From assembly GCA_905478855.1 (NCBI GenBank), contig CAJQKF010000021.1:19346-83345 (forward strand): a stretch of DNA of 64,000 nt, in the 5' to 3' direction. The translations under genes and the position numbers were made by a program. The notes below the pieces were generated by a model. The model did not search any database, was not told the DNA's origin, and was given only the letters and a program-made list of their open reading frames with translations. The stretch's first letter is position 1. Each line of letters opens with the position of its first letter. This document shows, one piece after another, positions 1 to 9,727 of this stretch. This DNA is from an uncultured Gammaproteobacteria bacterium. GTDB taxonomy: Bacteria; Pseudomonadota; Gammaproteobacteria; Arenicellales; CAJQKF01.

Positions 1-1
1 C

Positions 2-436
2 TACCCGTTTAGTGATCTATTTAAAAATCATTGGGGAACCAAAATTTTTCAATCTGCTTTTGGTCACTTTGGGTACCTCGATATACAAGGACCACGTTAC
101 TATTATTCATTTTTATCCATCGTGTCGATACTTCTCTTACTCTATGTCATTATTGAAATATTGAGACAAGGAACCGTCAACCAAAAACTAACCCTGTTTA
201 TGGTTGTCGGAATGGGGATTTTGTTACTTTGCATAATCGCTTGGAAATCCTGGACAAAAGACTTTCAACCCCAGGGGCGATATTTGTTCCCGATGATCCC
301 GATTATTGGTCTTTTACTTGTTCACTGTCGAAAAATTTTGAAACCACGCGTGATCACCAGTCTTATCTTACTGATGTTCATCGCGGGTATATTATTCTTT
401 GTGCAGGTAGGTTTGGTAGAAATTCGAAGGGGTTAA
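2..436 (+). CDS. C-terminal part of a DUF2142-like polytopic membrane protein (partial)
   Basis: The frame is open from the left edge of the window, so the true start lies upstream and only about 144 residues are visible. They hold at least three hydrophobic segments separated by short polar loops. A QGRYLFP motif lies between the second and third segments and resembles the QGRY-containing loop of DUF2142 and related surface-polysaccharide membrane proteins. Its position at the edge of a glycosyltransferase cluster supports a role in surface glycan synthesis or lipid-linked sugar transfer. It converges with the pyruvyl-transferase-family gene; the 75-base gap has no clear terminator. Family assignment is tentative because the N-terminal half is missing. 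Confidence 0.6.
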   Translation, partial: YPFSDLFKNHWGTKIFQSAFGHFGYLDIQGPRYYYSFLSIVSILLLLYVIIEILRQGTVNQKLTLFMVVGMGILLLCIIAWKSWTKDFQPQGRYLFPMIPIIGLLLVHCRKILKPRVITSLILLMFIAGILFFVQVGLVEIRRG

Positions 437-511
437 GTATACAAACGAAACCTCTTAAGCACTGCAGTTAAGCAATTACATCGCTTTAACTCCGTGTTAC
501 TTAATCCAATT

Positions 512-1681
512 TCAACTCAGATACTTTGCTAGTAACTTGGCACTGTCTCGAGCCTTGCGCTTTTCTTCTGTAACTAGGGGTATCAACTCCTGACTAATAT
601 TTTCCCTATCGTTCCAAACTTCCAAAATCTGTCCAAGAATATGATCTGGATCCAAGTTATCAAACGAAATAAATTTATCTTCTTGGCCAATAGTACGCAT
701 AAATCCCGTACTTTTTGGATATGAGGAAATATTCATCATCGGCGTATGCATAGCAGCCGAAAAAATAAGCGTATGAGTGCGTAATCCAACATGCATTTCA
801 ACCCGATCCAATAACCCGGTTAGATCCTCATAAGTATAGGTTTTATTGGAAACAACTTTAATACGATCTTTGTGCTCACTAAATTTAATACACCGGTAGG
901 TGTTATCCAGATCCATAGGTTGGGTGCATACAAATAGAATATCAACGTCCAATTTATCAATCACACGATCAATAGACTGGCCCACCGTGCGGCAAAAGTC
1001 TTCCTGGGTGTAAGTTCCAGTCATACTCCAGTTGTCTATATAGGCATTAACATTAAACCCAACGGTACCCTTAGGGTTAGTAAAAAGGCCCTCAGTCTTA
1101 ATTATATCTTCCAATGCCTGACCAGACGTCGGCTCTGTATTAAGTGCACAATCTGCATGACAAACTGTTTCCGGATGCCGCATGTTTAACTTTTCGAGTA
1201 ATTCAATTGTTTGAACATCGCGAGTTATGACAAGATCACAAGCATCCATAACTTTCTGTAGTGCTTTCTTACCGTAAGGAAAATCAATCGGCCCAATCGA
1301 GCAGTTGTACATTACGATAGGAATGTTTTTGCGCTTACAAAATGGTGCAACTAAAGCTATCGAAGATAAGTTATTGAATAACGGATTATAAAATTTTCGA
1401 TCAAAAAGAATGTTGTCACAAATTAACACAAGATCCGTATTAAGCATTGCATGAGCGAGCGGTATACCAAAGTTTTTAATTGCTCCGTACCACGGCAACA
1501 GTGGCACGGTTTTAATATTAAACTTACCAAAATGCTTATGTATAAAGCCCGGGTGTGTCGTTGTAATTTTAAACAACACATCTGGGTATACTTCCGAGAT
1601 GTCTCGTAACATGTTGCCTAATATTGCGGCATCACCCGCGTTCCTTCCGGAATTGTTACCAAGAACGGTAATACGTTTCAT
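512..1681 (-). CDS. Polysaccharide pyruvyl transferase family protein
   Basis: 389 residues, the usual size for the polysaccharide pyruvyl transferase family (CsaB/WcaK type), which puts ketal pyruvate on sugars or acts as a related glycosyltransferase. The N-terminus has the family glycine/asparagine loop (GNNSGRNAGDAAIL). The C-terminal half has the VGLRTHTLIFSAAM segment around residue 300, matching the conserved R-x-H-x-x-I-F-A core. Two Rossmann-like halves are apparent and there is no signal peptide, so it is probably cytoplasmic. It is last in a four-gene minus-strand operon after the epimerase (21-base gap). Substrate cannot be read from the sequence. Confidence 0.85.
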   Translation of the reverse strand: MKRITVLGNNSGRNAGDAAILGNMLRDISEVYPDVLFKITTTHPGFIHKHFGKFNIKTVPLLPWYGAIKNFGIPLAHAMLNTDLVLICDNILFDRKFYNPLFNNLSSIALVAPFCKRKNIPIVMYNCSIGPIDFPYGKKALQKVMDACDLVITRDVQTIELLEKLNMRHPETVCHADCALNTEPTSGQALEDIIKTEGLFTNPKGTVGFNVNAYIDNWSMTGTYTQEDFCRTVGQSIDRVIDKLDVDILFVCTQPMDLDNTYRCIKFSEHKDRIKVVSNKTYTYEDLTGLLDRVEMHVGLRTHTLIFSAAMHTPMMNISSYPKSTGFMRTIGQEDKFISFDNLDPDHILGQILEVWNDRENISQELIPLVTEEKRKARDSAKLLAKYLS

Positions 1682-1702
1682 AAAAAATCTCGAATAAAAA
1701 TG

Positions 1703-2728
1703 TTAACCAAGTAAACCCTGATCCCTATACCAGAATGCAGTCTCTTCTAAACCCTTATCATTATCATAGATAAATTTGTAATTCAGTGTTTCTTTTATTT
1801 TCTGATTAGTAAACTGCCTATCTTTAGTATAGAAGTCCACCCGGCGTCGGTATATAGGCGGCTGAATACCAAGTGGTGGACAAATAACACTGCAAATATC
1901 GGAGGCCCAATAAAACGGTTGAATAGGCAAGCGAACCGTACGAACCTTAAGACCCAATTTTTTTGCAATCACCTTAGACATGTCCTCGATAGAAATCGGG
2001 TCATCACTGGCAGCGATCAACGCTTGGCCCAATGCCGCTTTTTCCAGGCCGGATAATAAAATGGTATTCGTAAGATCTTCGACATGGACCAGATGATACA
2101 TACCCTTGCCCTTTCCCAGCATCAGTAAATAGCCTTTCTTGACCATACGGAATATTTTCAACAGACGCATGTCACCCGGACCAAAAATAGGTGCAGGACG
2201 GATTATTGTATATGGAAAATTATTCTCATCCCCAAACTTTTTAATCCATTGTTCCCCTTCTAGTTTGGTTCGTTGATATCCGTCACCAGGAGAGAAACGA
2301 TAATCTTCGTCCGCGCGCTCAACTTCGATGTGTCCATGCACACCCACAGTAGACACATGCACAAAACACTTAAATTGCTCACTTCCCAGAACCTTATTTA
2401 CCATCAACTGGGTACTATCCAAATGGACTGCTCTGAAGTCATCATCTGTTGATTTCTCTTCGCGAAAAGCGGCGGCTAGATGAAAAATATACTCTACTTT
2501 ATCAACAGCGCGTTCAATCACTTCTGGGTCGAAAACATCGCCACGAAACCATTCCACATCGCGAGCGGCTAAGTCACCCGTATCTGAGCTTTTTCGCGCG
2601 ATAACACGCACACGTGCGCCAGCATCAAGAAGTTTGTGTGTTAAAACTCGACCCGTAAAACCTGTGGCACCGGTAACCAGTACAAGACGGTCGCGGTAAG
2701 TTTCAAGTCGTGATTCCATATCGTTCAT
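1703..2728 (-). CDS. NAD-dependent epimerase/dehydratase (extended SDR)
   Basis: 341 residues. An N-terminal Rossmann nucleotide-binding motif TGATGFTGR lies at residues 19-27. The catalytic Tyr-x-x-x-Lys follows as YQRTK near residue 160, after the Ser/Thr-containing strand VHVSTVGVHG. It belongs to the extended SDR family, whose members epimerise, dehydrate or reduce nucleotide sugars or sterol-like substrates. Context (GT4, pyruvyl transferase family) favours a nucleotide-sugar or lipid-linked-sugar substrate. The ATG is preceded by GGA 8 bases upstream. It sits 26 bases after the PHP-like gene in the same operon. Specificity is unknown. Confidence 0.85.
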   Translation of the reverse strand: MNDMESRLETYRDRLVLVTGATGFTGRVLTHKLLDAGARVRVIARKSSDTGDLAARDVEWFRGDVFDPEVIERAVDKVEYIFHLAAAFREEKSTDDDFRAVHLDSTQLMVNKVLGSEQFKCFVHVSTVGVHGHIEVERADEDYRFSPGDGYQRTKLEGEQWIKKFGDENNFPYTIIRPAPIFGPGDMRLLKIFRMVKKGYLLMLGKGKGMYHLVHVEDLTNTILLSGLEKAALGQALIAASDDPISIEDMSKVIAKKLGLKVRTVRLPIQPFYWASDICSVICPPLGIQPPIYRRRVDFYTKDRQFTNQKIKETLNYKFIYDNDKGLEETAFWYRDQGLLG

Positions 2729-2754
2729 AAAATTTCCAACGTTAAATAGTGTGA

Positions 2755-3543
2755 TCAGCCTGCGAGTTTATGTTTGATCATACGTTCAGCTACCGTATGA
2801 ACTCCCAAGCGATTCGTCCCAGGACCTACATGAATATCTGGGTTCGACAACAAAGACTGAAGTGACTGCTCTATCGAGTAATCATGAGGGCATACTATTT
2901 TTGAAAAATAGGAACCTGGCCTGCACTCTTCACCACCAAAAGGTAGTGGATCCGAACCGGCGAGGACTCGAAAACCCCTTTTCTCAGCGGCCCGCATTAT
3001 AAACGGAGTTGACCACCCAATGGGCCGTAAACTTGTATCGCCCAATGCGATTTGCTGTGGAGTGAACTCATCCAATAAACTTGTTACGATTTTACCACGA
3101 TTACCAAACCACTTCCCGACTGCCCAAGCAACCACGGGAATTCCGTTATTTTGTAATATAGACTTTACGGTCGCTGAAGCGCTAGCGCCTTCCGTGACAC
3201 GACCACGCATATTGAGCGCCAATATCTCAATATTTTCGGACGTCACGATTTGCTGCCCGGCAATAATATGTAGCTCTCTGCCATCACTATCAATTAACTT
3301 TTGAACAGTCGTTGATGCTGTGGGTTCAACTTTAAAAAAATCACGAACTTCTGATAATCCACCGGTTTCTAGCTCGTCATACAAATTACAGTCATAGCGC
3401 TCGGTTATACACGCCAAATATTTTCCGCTCGGAAATATTGCTGACATATTATTTAATGCTGCTTTAAAACTGTTTAGCGCATTATGGAAAGGATAAATAT
3501 GAATATGGCTATCAAAGAGCAATGTTTGGGTATTTTGAGCCAT
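2755..3543 (-). CDS. PHP/amidohydrolase-like predicted metal-dependent hydrolase
   Basis: 262 residues. The N-terminus carries FDSHIHIYP, a D-x-H-x-H metal-binding start typical of PHP and amidohydrolase barrels. Near the C-terminus, LAGSDPLPF resembles the late metal-ligating aspartate strand (GSDxH-like) of PHP phosphoesterases. In between are alternating strands and helices compatible with a TIM-like barrel. No signal peptide is seen. It lies 5 bases downstream of the GT4 gene and 26 bases upstream of the epimerase gene, so it is almost certainly co-transcribed. A hydrolase of this type in a glycan operon could act on a phosphate ester or an acylated sugar, but this is inference; I do not recognise a characterised orthologue. 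Confidence 0.6.
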   Translation of the reverse strand: MAQNTQTLLFDSHIHIYPFHNALNSFKAALNNMSAIFPSGKYLACITERYDCNLYDELETGGLSEVRDFFKVEPTASTTVQKLIDSDGRELHIIAGQQIVTSENIEILALNMRGRVTEGASASATVKSILQNNGIPVVAWAVGKWFGNRGKIVTSLLDEFTPQQIALGDTSLRPIGWSTPFIMRAAEKRGFRVLAGSDPLPFGGEECRPGSYFSKIVCPHDYSIEQSLQSLLSNPDIHVGPGTNRLGVHTVAERMIKHKLAG

Positions 3544-3548
3544 AAATA

Positions 3549-4712
3549 TTACACGTGAAAAGATTGATAGACGGTCTCGAGTTGATTTTGAAAGACACGA
3601 AAATTAAACGTAGTCTCATATCGTTCCCGACCATTATTCGCTAAACGGCCACGTTCGACTGGGTCCACTACAAGACCACAGATTTCGTCGGCGAAATGCG
3701 TTGGCGTGTATTCACATAATTTTGCACAATCCCGATCGAGGATGAGACGATTGGCATCAGTATCTGTTGCGACTATTGCTGTACCCGCTTTGAAATAATC
3801 GAGTATTTTCAGGGGCGTATTAATACCTGCACGACGAGGAGCCAATACAATGTCAGATGCAGACAGCCAGTTTGGGAGTTCATCAGGATCGATTCTTCCC
3901 GCGAATACCACCCGTTTAGCATAACTACCGAGTTGCTTACTATAAGATTCAATCTCAGTAGTTGATCCACCAATCACGACAAAACGCACACTTGGTGCGG
4001 CATCCAACACCAACGGTATGGTCTTGAATAATAAATCGATCCCTTGATACTCCGCAAAAGAACCCACGTAGGTGACCAATATCGAGTCGTCTTTTTGCAT
4101 CAATGAATCACGTATCAAGCCTACCTGCATGCTGTCGCTCTCAACTAACGACGATGGAATATCCGAAATGCAGTACGTTGGAGTATTCGGGGCATAACGC
4201 TTCGCCTGATCGGCAAGTCCGGGGCCTGTCGCAATTACCGCATCCGAATGTCTCGCGGTAAAAGCCTCTAGTTGACGATAAACACTCATTATTATATTTC
4301 GTAAACCCTTCTTTTTATAAGATGCGGGGTCGGAATGTTTTTCATAAACACAGCGGGCCCTAATAATACGACTTATCAACCAGGCAATACTTCCGCCTTC
4401 TTCAGTTCCATGCACGACGTCGTATCGCCGGCTAATCGCCAACTGGATTCCTTTCAACAGAAGAAAAAAATCAAAAATTAATTTTGGTAATGACGGCCCG
4501 ATTGATAAGGACTTTACCCCAGGAATTGACCATGTTCTGATTACACGTGATCTAATTTCGGGTGCATCCTGGCCAATCGGAGGCGCTAACAGATCGACCT
4601 CGTATCCCATCGATTCCAAAGCAAGAACATTAAATTTGACACGAATTGAACTCCCGCGCCACTCAAAGAACGGTTGCGTAGATATAAACAGCACCCGAGC
4701 AGGCTTATGCAT
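3549..4712 (-). CDS. GT4-family glycosyltransferase
   Basis: About 387 residues with the GT-B fold of family 4. The N-terminal domain starts RVLFISTQPFFEWRGSSIRV. The C-terminal nucleotide-sugar domain has YVGSFAEYQGIDLL near residue 220 and the acceptor loop LAPRRAGINTPLKILDYFKAG, where an Asp-Tyr replaces the more usual Glu-Tyr of the EX7E motif. I chose the ATG at 4712 because GAGGA lies about 10 bases upstream; a GTG 39 bases further up keeps the frame open but has no ribosome site. First gene of the glycan operon running toward the left edge. It transfers a sugar from an activated donor in the cytoplasm; donor and acceptor are unknown. Confidence 0.85.
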   Translation of the reverse strand: MHKPARVLFISTQPFFEWRGSSIRVKFNVLALESMGYEVDLLAPPIGQDAPEIRSRVIRTWSIPGVKSLSIGPSLPKLIFDFFLLLKGIQLAISRRYDVVHGTEEGGSIAWLISRIIRARCVYEKHSDPASYKKKGLRNIIMSVYRQLEAFTARHSDAVIATGPGLADQAKRYAPNTPTYCISDIPSSLVESDSMQVGLIRDSLMQKDDSILVTYVGSFAEYQGIDLLFKTIPLVLDAAPSVRFVVIGGSTTEIESYSKQLGSYAKRVVFAGRIDPDELPNWLSASDIVLAPRRAGINTPLKILDYFKAGTAIVATDTDANRLILDRDCAKLCEYTPTHFADEICGLVVDPVERGRLANNGRERYETTFNFRVFQNQLETVYQSFHV

Positions 4713-4810
4713 GCAGCTTTTTTCCTCTAAACGGAAGACGTAGAACTCCACTAAGGGAGATTACGAGTTCCGTAAGAATTACGAATAACTAGTGAGGTTT
4801 TTGAAATCGA

Positions 4811-6853
4811 CTAGAGATCCTTGCTTAAAGTAAACATTATCGCTTTCTCATCTGGCGAATCCTTGTCGTGATAAGCTTCGCTTCTATAGAGCATATGAGA
4901 GCCAAGCTGCATATCTTTTCCAATATTTGTCCGATAATAAAGTTCAGTAATCTGCTCACGGCCGTCTGGGTTTAAACTGAACCGGTCCCGAGATTTAAAA
5001 ATAGTGCCCGCATTGTCCCTAGCAAAAGGCACATCAGAATCAACAGAACCACTGATCACTCGCAAAGGCTGGAATATTCCGATGCCGAATGCATCATTTT
5101 TACTAAACACTGATGTACTCACCATACCCAGCCCAAAACTGTCTGTTTCGATAGCAGAAAAATCTTTTAAGAGCCCGTTTTCCTGCTCCTTCACGTCAGT
5201 TACACCGCGTGTGTAGGTACCAATTAATGAGGTAGACCGCCCCATTCTGTACTGGCCTGAAACACCAACCGATAAAGTCTTCGCGGAATCAACACTAAAG
5301 GCACCACTAGAGGAGCCACCGAATAGACTTCCCTGCTCATCCAAACGACCCAACTGAAAACCAACACCCACCTTGTTATTTTCATAACTGGTTTCAACCA
5401 TCACGCTTTCACTTTTTAATCCCCAGCGTTCCTCGTCGTCTAAAGAGGCCAAACCGAATTTAACATTAGTATTATTTCCAGGTTTAAAACTGAATACAGA
5501 GCTAAGTCCTTCTTCGGTAAAACCCATTAGCGGCGCAGCCATGGTACTACTATTAATAAACCGAACTTGATCTATTACGTCTGGCAACACCGATTGAATA
5601 CCAAACTGCCCTTTCAGACCTTCATTCAATCCAAAAGACATTCGTTTGCCGTCACTGTAAACAGTATGAAAACTTAGACTTACGTCATCAATTTGGTTTG
5701 CATCGAAAATATTTTTAACCATAGAATCATTTGTGTCACCGGTACGAATTACCGCATAGCTTTGCACATCTTCAGTTGCTGTAGTCACTACAGTGTGCTG
5801 GTTACTTTTAAGATTGGCCATTAACAGATTCAAATTAGGTGTTGCATCTCTTTTCGGTGCAACGGCAGTTAAATCCATCACATAACCACGCCCAAATTGA
5901 TCAAGTATTAACGTCTTTTTAAGTTTTTTGTCTTTCTTCATTAATGCGTAAATACCGGCACCGATTACGAGCGCGCCGCCAGCAGCAGCACCACCAGCAG
6001 ACGATGAACTGCTTGCTGAATCACCTGTTGCTACAGTCGTTGTTCCAATTGCTGCTAGTGCCGCTGAAGGATTCAATAAGCCATGACCATACACACCATC
6101 AACACCAGGTGCACCTGCATCGGTTGCCGAAATCTTTAAAATTTCGACAATTTGCGCTGGGCTTAAAAATCCAGCGGCAGATTTCACTCGCGCCGCAGTT
6201 GCAGCCACACGCGCGATTGAAAACGAATTTCCAAACGTCGCGGATCGTGGAGAAGACCCTAGAGCAGCTATAGCATGGCTAGCGAATTCTGCTCCAGGTC
6301 GATTCGAACTGGACGCTATCGTGCTATCGGACTTGAGAGTAACAGCTACGATACCACCACCCAACAGAAACGGCACCAGACGCGCAGTGTTTTGAAGCGT
6401 TTCAGCTCCTGCATTACCCGCGTTTATTACGACAACCGTATCGTTGGCCACAGCAACCTGTAAGCGACCAACATCCATGGGTTGCAAACGATTAATGGCA
6501 AGAACTTTTACACGAGGATCGGCGTTAGCAAAATCCATAGCCGCTTGACCGTTAACCAAAGTCATATCAGCCGATGTTCGTTCATAAGTCTTCAAGAACA
6601 ATATCTGCTGGCCAGGCGCACTGTCATTGAAAATTTTCGCCTGATTTGTTCCGTGCAAATGAGGTGACTGATCGTCAGGATCGGCATCGTTATTTACGAA
6701 GTCAAAGCCCCCGACTCTTACTCCGGCTAGATCCGAACCCTGAATTCCAGTATCCAGAAACGCAGTAACGACTGCATTAGCTCCACTAGGAAGAAGACCC
6801 ACACATAATAGTACGGCACTTAGGGTTGAGTTACGTATTGCAAACATGTCCAT
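4811..6853 (-). CDS. Secreted subtilisin-like (S8) protein with C-terminal barrel-like region
   Basis: 680 residues. Residues 1-27 form a signal peptide ending in GANA. Residues 28 to about 270 look like a compact subtilisin fold: Asp34 in FLDTG, His67 in HLHGTN, oxyanion Asn147 in AGNAG and Ser210 in FGNSFSIA, followed by YGHGLLNPSAAL as in the last helix of S8 peptidases. The catalytic set is complete, but HGTN replaces HGTH and GNS replaces GTS. A Ser/Gly/Ala-rich hydrophobic stretch (about 280-310) leads into some 370 residues of alternating polar/apolar strands like an outer-membrane barrel; there is no terminal aromatic residue (it ends KDL). It may be an autotransporter-like surface protease or a processing protein for the neighbouring glycan region. 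Its operon partner is unclear. Confidence 0.7.
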   Translation of the reverse strand: MDMFAIRNSTLSAVLLCVGLLPSGANAVVTAFLDTGIQGSDLAGVRVGGFDFVNNDADPDDQSPHLHGTNQAKIFNDSAPGQQILFLKTYERTSADMTLVNGQAAMDFANADPRVKVLAINRLQPMDVGRLQVAVANDTVVVINAGNAGAETLQNTARLVPFLLGGGIVAVTLKSDSTIASSSNRPGAEFASHAIAALGSSPRSATFGNSFSIARVAATAARVKSAAGFLSPAQIVEILKISATDAGAPGVDGVYGHGLLNPSAALAAIGTTTVATGDSASSSSSAGGAAAGGALVIGAGIYALMKKDKKLKKTLILDQFGRGYVMDLTAVAPKRDATPNLNLLMANLKSNQHTVVTTATEDVQSYAVIRTGDTNDSMVKNIFDANQIDDVSLSFHTVYSDGKRMSFGLNEGLKGQFGIQSVLPDVIDQVRFINSSTMAAPLMGFTEEGLSSVFSFKPGNNTNVKFGLASLDDEERWGLKSESVMVETSYENNKVGVGFQLGRLDEQGSLFGGSSSGAFSVDSAKTLSVGVSGQYRMGRSTSLIGTYTRGVTDVKEQENGLLKDFSAIETDSFGLGMVSTSVFSKNDAFGIGIFQPLRVISGSVDSDVPFARDNAGTIFKSRDRFSLNPDGREQITELYYRTNIGKDMQLGSHMLYRSEAYHDKDSPDEKAIMFTLSKDL

Positions 6854-7013
6854 TCTAAAATTTTCACCTCATGATCACCAGGATATCCAGAATTTACTAA
6901 AATCATCCTAAATTGTTCAATCTACTACTCAATTCTACTTTAATTTACAAAATATCAATAGGTCATCACTGTAAATAATATGTACGTAAATGGTGCGAGA
7001 GAGGAAACAGCCA

Positions 7014-8546
7014 TCAGTCGTCTGCGGTATAGTAAACCCGAAGTTCATCCCCGCGATCACCCGCAAAAATTTTTATGGGTTCTTGATCCAGAGACTTCTC
7101 GACAATTTCGCGCAACTCGTTGTCGTGCTTTGTTAGATAAACAAATACATAATCTTTCCATTGCCACAGGTTGGTGTTAAGCCAAGTTGCAAACTGTCCG
7201 GGGTCTGCTATCAATACCCGATAGTCACGATATCTATTTGCATAAAAAAGAAATTTCGGATCGTTAGATATTATTCGGGCATTATCCTCAATATTTTCGC
7301 GGGCCCAACTCCCAGCAACTTGTAAATACTTCTTATGACTGAACGAATCCAACCCTTCAACAGCATTAACCAACAGTAATAAAACAACCGATGATCTAAT
7401 CAAAAACGTCTTCCAAACCTTAGCCGTTTTACCCTTTGCATGGAGTAAATGTTCAATAGTAAAAGGCACTGCTAGTATCAAAGTTAAACTTAGTGCTATT
7501 GGATAGCGTGAGGCAATAAAAAACTTAATTGAAACAAACGTCAGTAACACAATAAGCTGCAGACTTAAAATAATTGTAAAAACACGCCTTACACCAGGCA
7601 CCTGAGTGGGTATTACCTGTCTATGTCGCCAAGCATAAATTAATAAGATTAAAAAAGGCGCCGTAATTGCCTCAGCTGTTTCCTTGATCACTATCCAAAA
7701 CACAGTAACCACCATTAAAATCCAGCTGAGGATGTACGAACCATCGTTTAATCGATTTGTTTGAACAAATTGCACGTTTTTCTGTATTTCAATCCAAACC
7801 TGGCTTCCGGCCAGAGAAAGAACTTCAAATGGTCTAGATAATATTACCCACCTGCTTTGATCCCCATCCGGTTGGTAAATCCACCAACCGTAAAAAACAC
7901 CAAGAGCCAAAATGGCTAAGCAGAGATAGGCAAACAGAACACCACCGCGACGTCCACGGTCCACCCGACGGTATATGTAAATAATAGGAAAAATAAAGAC
8001 AAGGAGTGCCGCCTCGACGCGAAATAGCGACGCCAGCAACAATAGAACCAATGCAGAAATCAACGGTAAACCACGACGCGTTGTGGCGTACAACAACAGA
8101 TTCCAGATTGCAAACATATAGCAAGCCAGATACAACGAATCCCGAATCAAGAATGAGCGAAACTCATTGATTCCCGGATAGATCAGAATAGTAATGAGCG
8201 CATACCAAAGCACCCGGCCGCGAGCACCGAGCGTATGGGTGACCGCTAGAAAAGCAAAAACCAACAAACCGAAGCCAATAGTCGTAACTATATGTGCTGA
8301 CGTTTTAAATTCAGTTCCTGTCACCAATTGAACCAAATAAACTAGCGCCGAATAGGCTGGCCACTTAAAGGTTTGGAATGCTTCCTGCCATTGACCAGAC
8401 GCAATATATTCTGCGGTAAGAATATAATGAACGCCGTCGTTGTTAATAACGGGATCAATGTGCAACGACCATAAAGTCAGCGCGATACTTCCAAAAACAC
8501 CCGCAACCAACAACCAGAGATTCGATTTGAAACATGATTCGTTCAC
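7014..8546 (-). CDS. GT39/ArnT-like polytopic membrane glycosyltransferase
   Basis: 510 residues with about ten to twelve hydrophobic segments over the first 400 residues and a soluble C-terminal tail of roughly 110. The first periplasmic loop has INNDGVHY, an acidic motif placed as in the GT39/GT83 (protein mannosyltransferase/ArnT) superfamily, followed by the conserved KWPAYSAL region. Such enzymes transfer sugar from a polyprenyl carrier in the periplasm. The start is a GTG with only a weak upstream site, and no better in-frame start exists. It is divergent from the GT2 gene at 8694. Function in glycan decoration is inferred from fold and context. Confidence 0.75.
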   Translation of the reverse strand: MNESCFKSNLWLLVAGVFGSIALTLWSLHIDPVINNDGVHYILTAEYIASGQWQEAFQTFKWPAYSALVYLVQLVTGTEFKTSAHIVTTIGFGLLVFAFLAVTHTLGARGRVLWYALITILIYPGINEFRSFLIRDSLYLACYMFAIWNLLLYATTRRGLPLISALVLLLLASLFRVEAALLVFIFPIIYIYRRVDRGRRGGVLFAYLCLAILALGVFYGWWIYQPDGDQSRWVILSRPFEVLSLAGSQVWIEIQKNVQFVQTNRLNDGSYILSWILMVVTVFWIVIKETAEAITAPFLILLIYAWRHRQVIPTQVPGVRRVFTIILSLQLIVLLTFVSIKFFIASRYPIALSLTLILAVPFTIEHLLHAKGKTAKVWKTFLIRSSVVLLLLVNAVEGLDSFSHKKYLQVAGSWARENIEDNARIISNDPKFLFYANRYRDYRVLIADPGQFATWLNTNLWQWKDYVFVYLTKHDNELREIVEKSLDQEPIKIFAGDRGDELRVYYTADD

Positions 8547-8693
8547 GTTTTATTTGACCCGTGTAGAGATGTGAAACCCAATGTACCCTGACAAGTAAAA
8601 ACAGATGGGATAGTATATCCGAAAACTTGACGCATCCGCCCAATCTTTAGCCATGCGTTCTATACCTTTTGTCACTTTCTACAGAGCCTATCA

Positions 8694-9611
8694 ATGCGCA
8701 ACCCTCTCATCTCGGTGGTAATGCCGGCGTACAATCATCAGCAATTTATCGGCCATGCGATTAATAGTGTCCTACAACAAACTTATTCAAATTTAGAACT
8801 TATTATCATCAATGATGGATCCACGGACCGCACAGAAGAAGTAATTTTGTCATACGATGATCCAAGGATAAAATATACTCTTCAGGAAAATCAGGATGCC
8901 TATAACGCACTCAATGCCGGCATGTCTCAAGCAACAGGAGAGCTTATCGCTATAATAAACTCTGACGACATTTTCATGACCGATCGACTCGAGCAACTGG
9001 TCAACCTTCAACAAACAAATAGCTACCAATTTCTGTTTACGAATGTTGAACCCATTGATGCCGATAACAATGAACTTTCAACGACTGAGCATCCATGGAA
9101 TAACTGGCATGAAGAAAATAGATCATTCTTTTTTGAAAAAAACGATCTATATCGAGGATTCTTACATGGTAATTTTATGGTTACCACATCTAATATTTTC
9201 ATGACTCGTAGCTTAATGAAGGAGGTTGGTGGGTTCGCCTCGATCCGTTATTTACATGACTATGATTTTGTTTTTCGACTCCTAAATGCCTCAGATCGCT
9301 GCCACTATGTTGCCGATCAAAAGCTACTAAAATATCGAATTCACGGCGGCAACACACTCAGCGAAGCTGCAATCTTAGGTAGGGAACAGGATCGCGACGT
9401 AATTCGACGATATACCCTTCGAATCGTCGAACCAGATTCCCGCGAAAGAGTAGAAACTGGGCTTAATCGGCTTATCGCATTGGAACATGAATTGCTCAAT
9501 GTCAAACAGCAGCTCGCAAAATTAACCCACCCCGAACGGCAAACAACGACACCCCCCGGTATTTTACGAAGGATATATCGCAAAATTCGCAGAAACTTGA
9601 CTAAACGATAG
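8694..9611 (+). CDS. GT2-family glycosyltransferase
   Basis: 305 residues with a GT-A fold. The N-terminus has SVVMPAYNHQQFI and INDGSTDRTEE, the UDP-binding signature of family 2. INSDDIF near residue 100 supplies the D-x-D-like metal site, and the LHDYDFVFRLL segment near residue 185 matches the catalytic-base/acceptor region. The last 40 residues are basic (RRIYRKIRRNLTKR), suggesting membrane association. There is a 116-base gap before the HAD-like gene downstream. It likely transfers a sugar to a lipid-linked or surface glycan; the donor is not readable. Confidence 0.85.
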   Translation: MRNPLISVVMPAYNHQQFIGHAINSVLQQTYSNLELIIINDGSTDRTEEVILSYDDPRIKYTLQENQDAYNALNAGMSQATGELIAIINSDDIFMTDRLEQLVNLQQTNSYQFLFTNVEPIDADNNELSTTEHPWNNWHEENRSFFFEKNDLYRGFLHGNFMVTTSNIFMTRSLMKEVGGFASIRYLHDYDFVFRLLNASDRCHYVADQKLLKYRIHGGNTLSEAAILGREQDRDVIRRYTLRIVEPDSRERVETGLNRLIALEHELLNVKQQLAKLTHPERQTTTPPGILRRIYRKIRRNLTKR

Positions 9612-9727
9612 GCTTTTTTTGCAAGATAGCGCTTACTGTTCAACAATAGGCTTCAAAATTCACTCTAAATAGTAGAAAATTCGGGAACATCTTTTTCCTC
9701 TTTTCACACTACCCAGCAATTCGCCGC

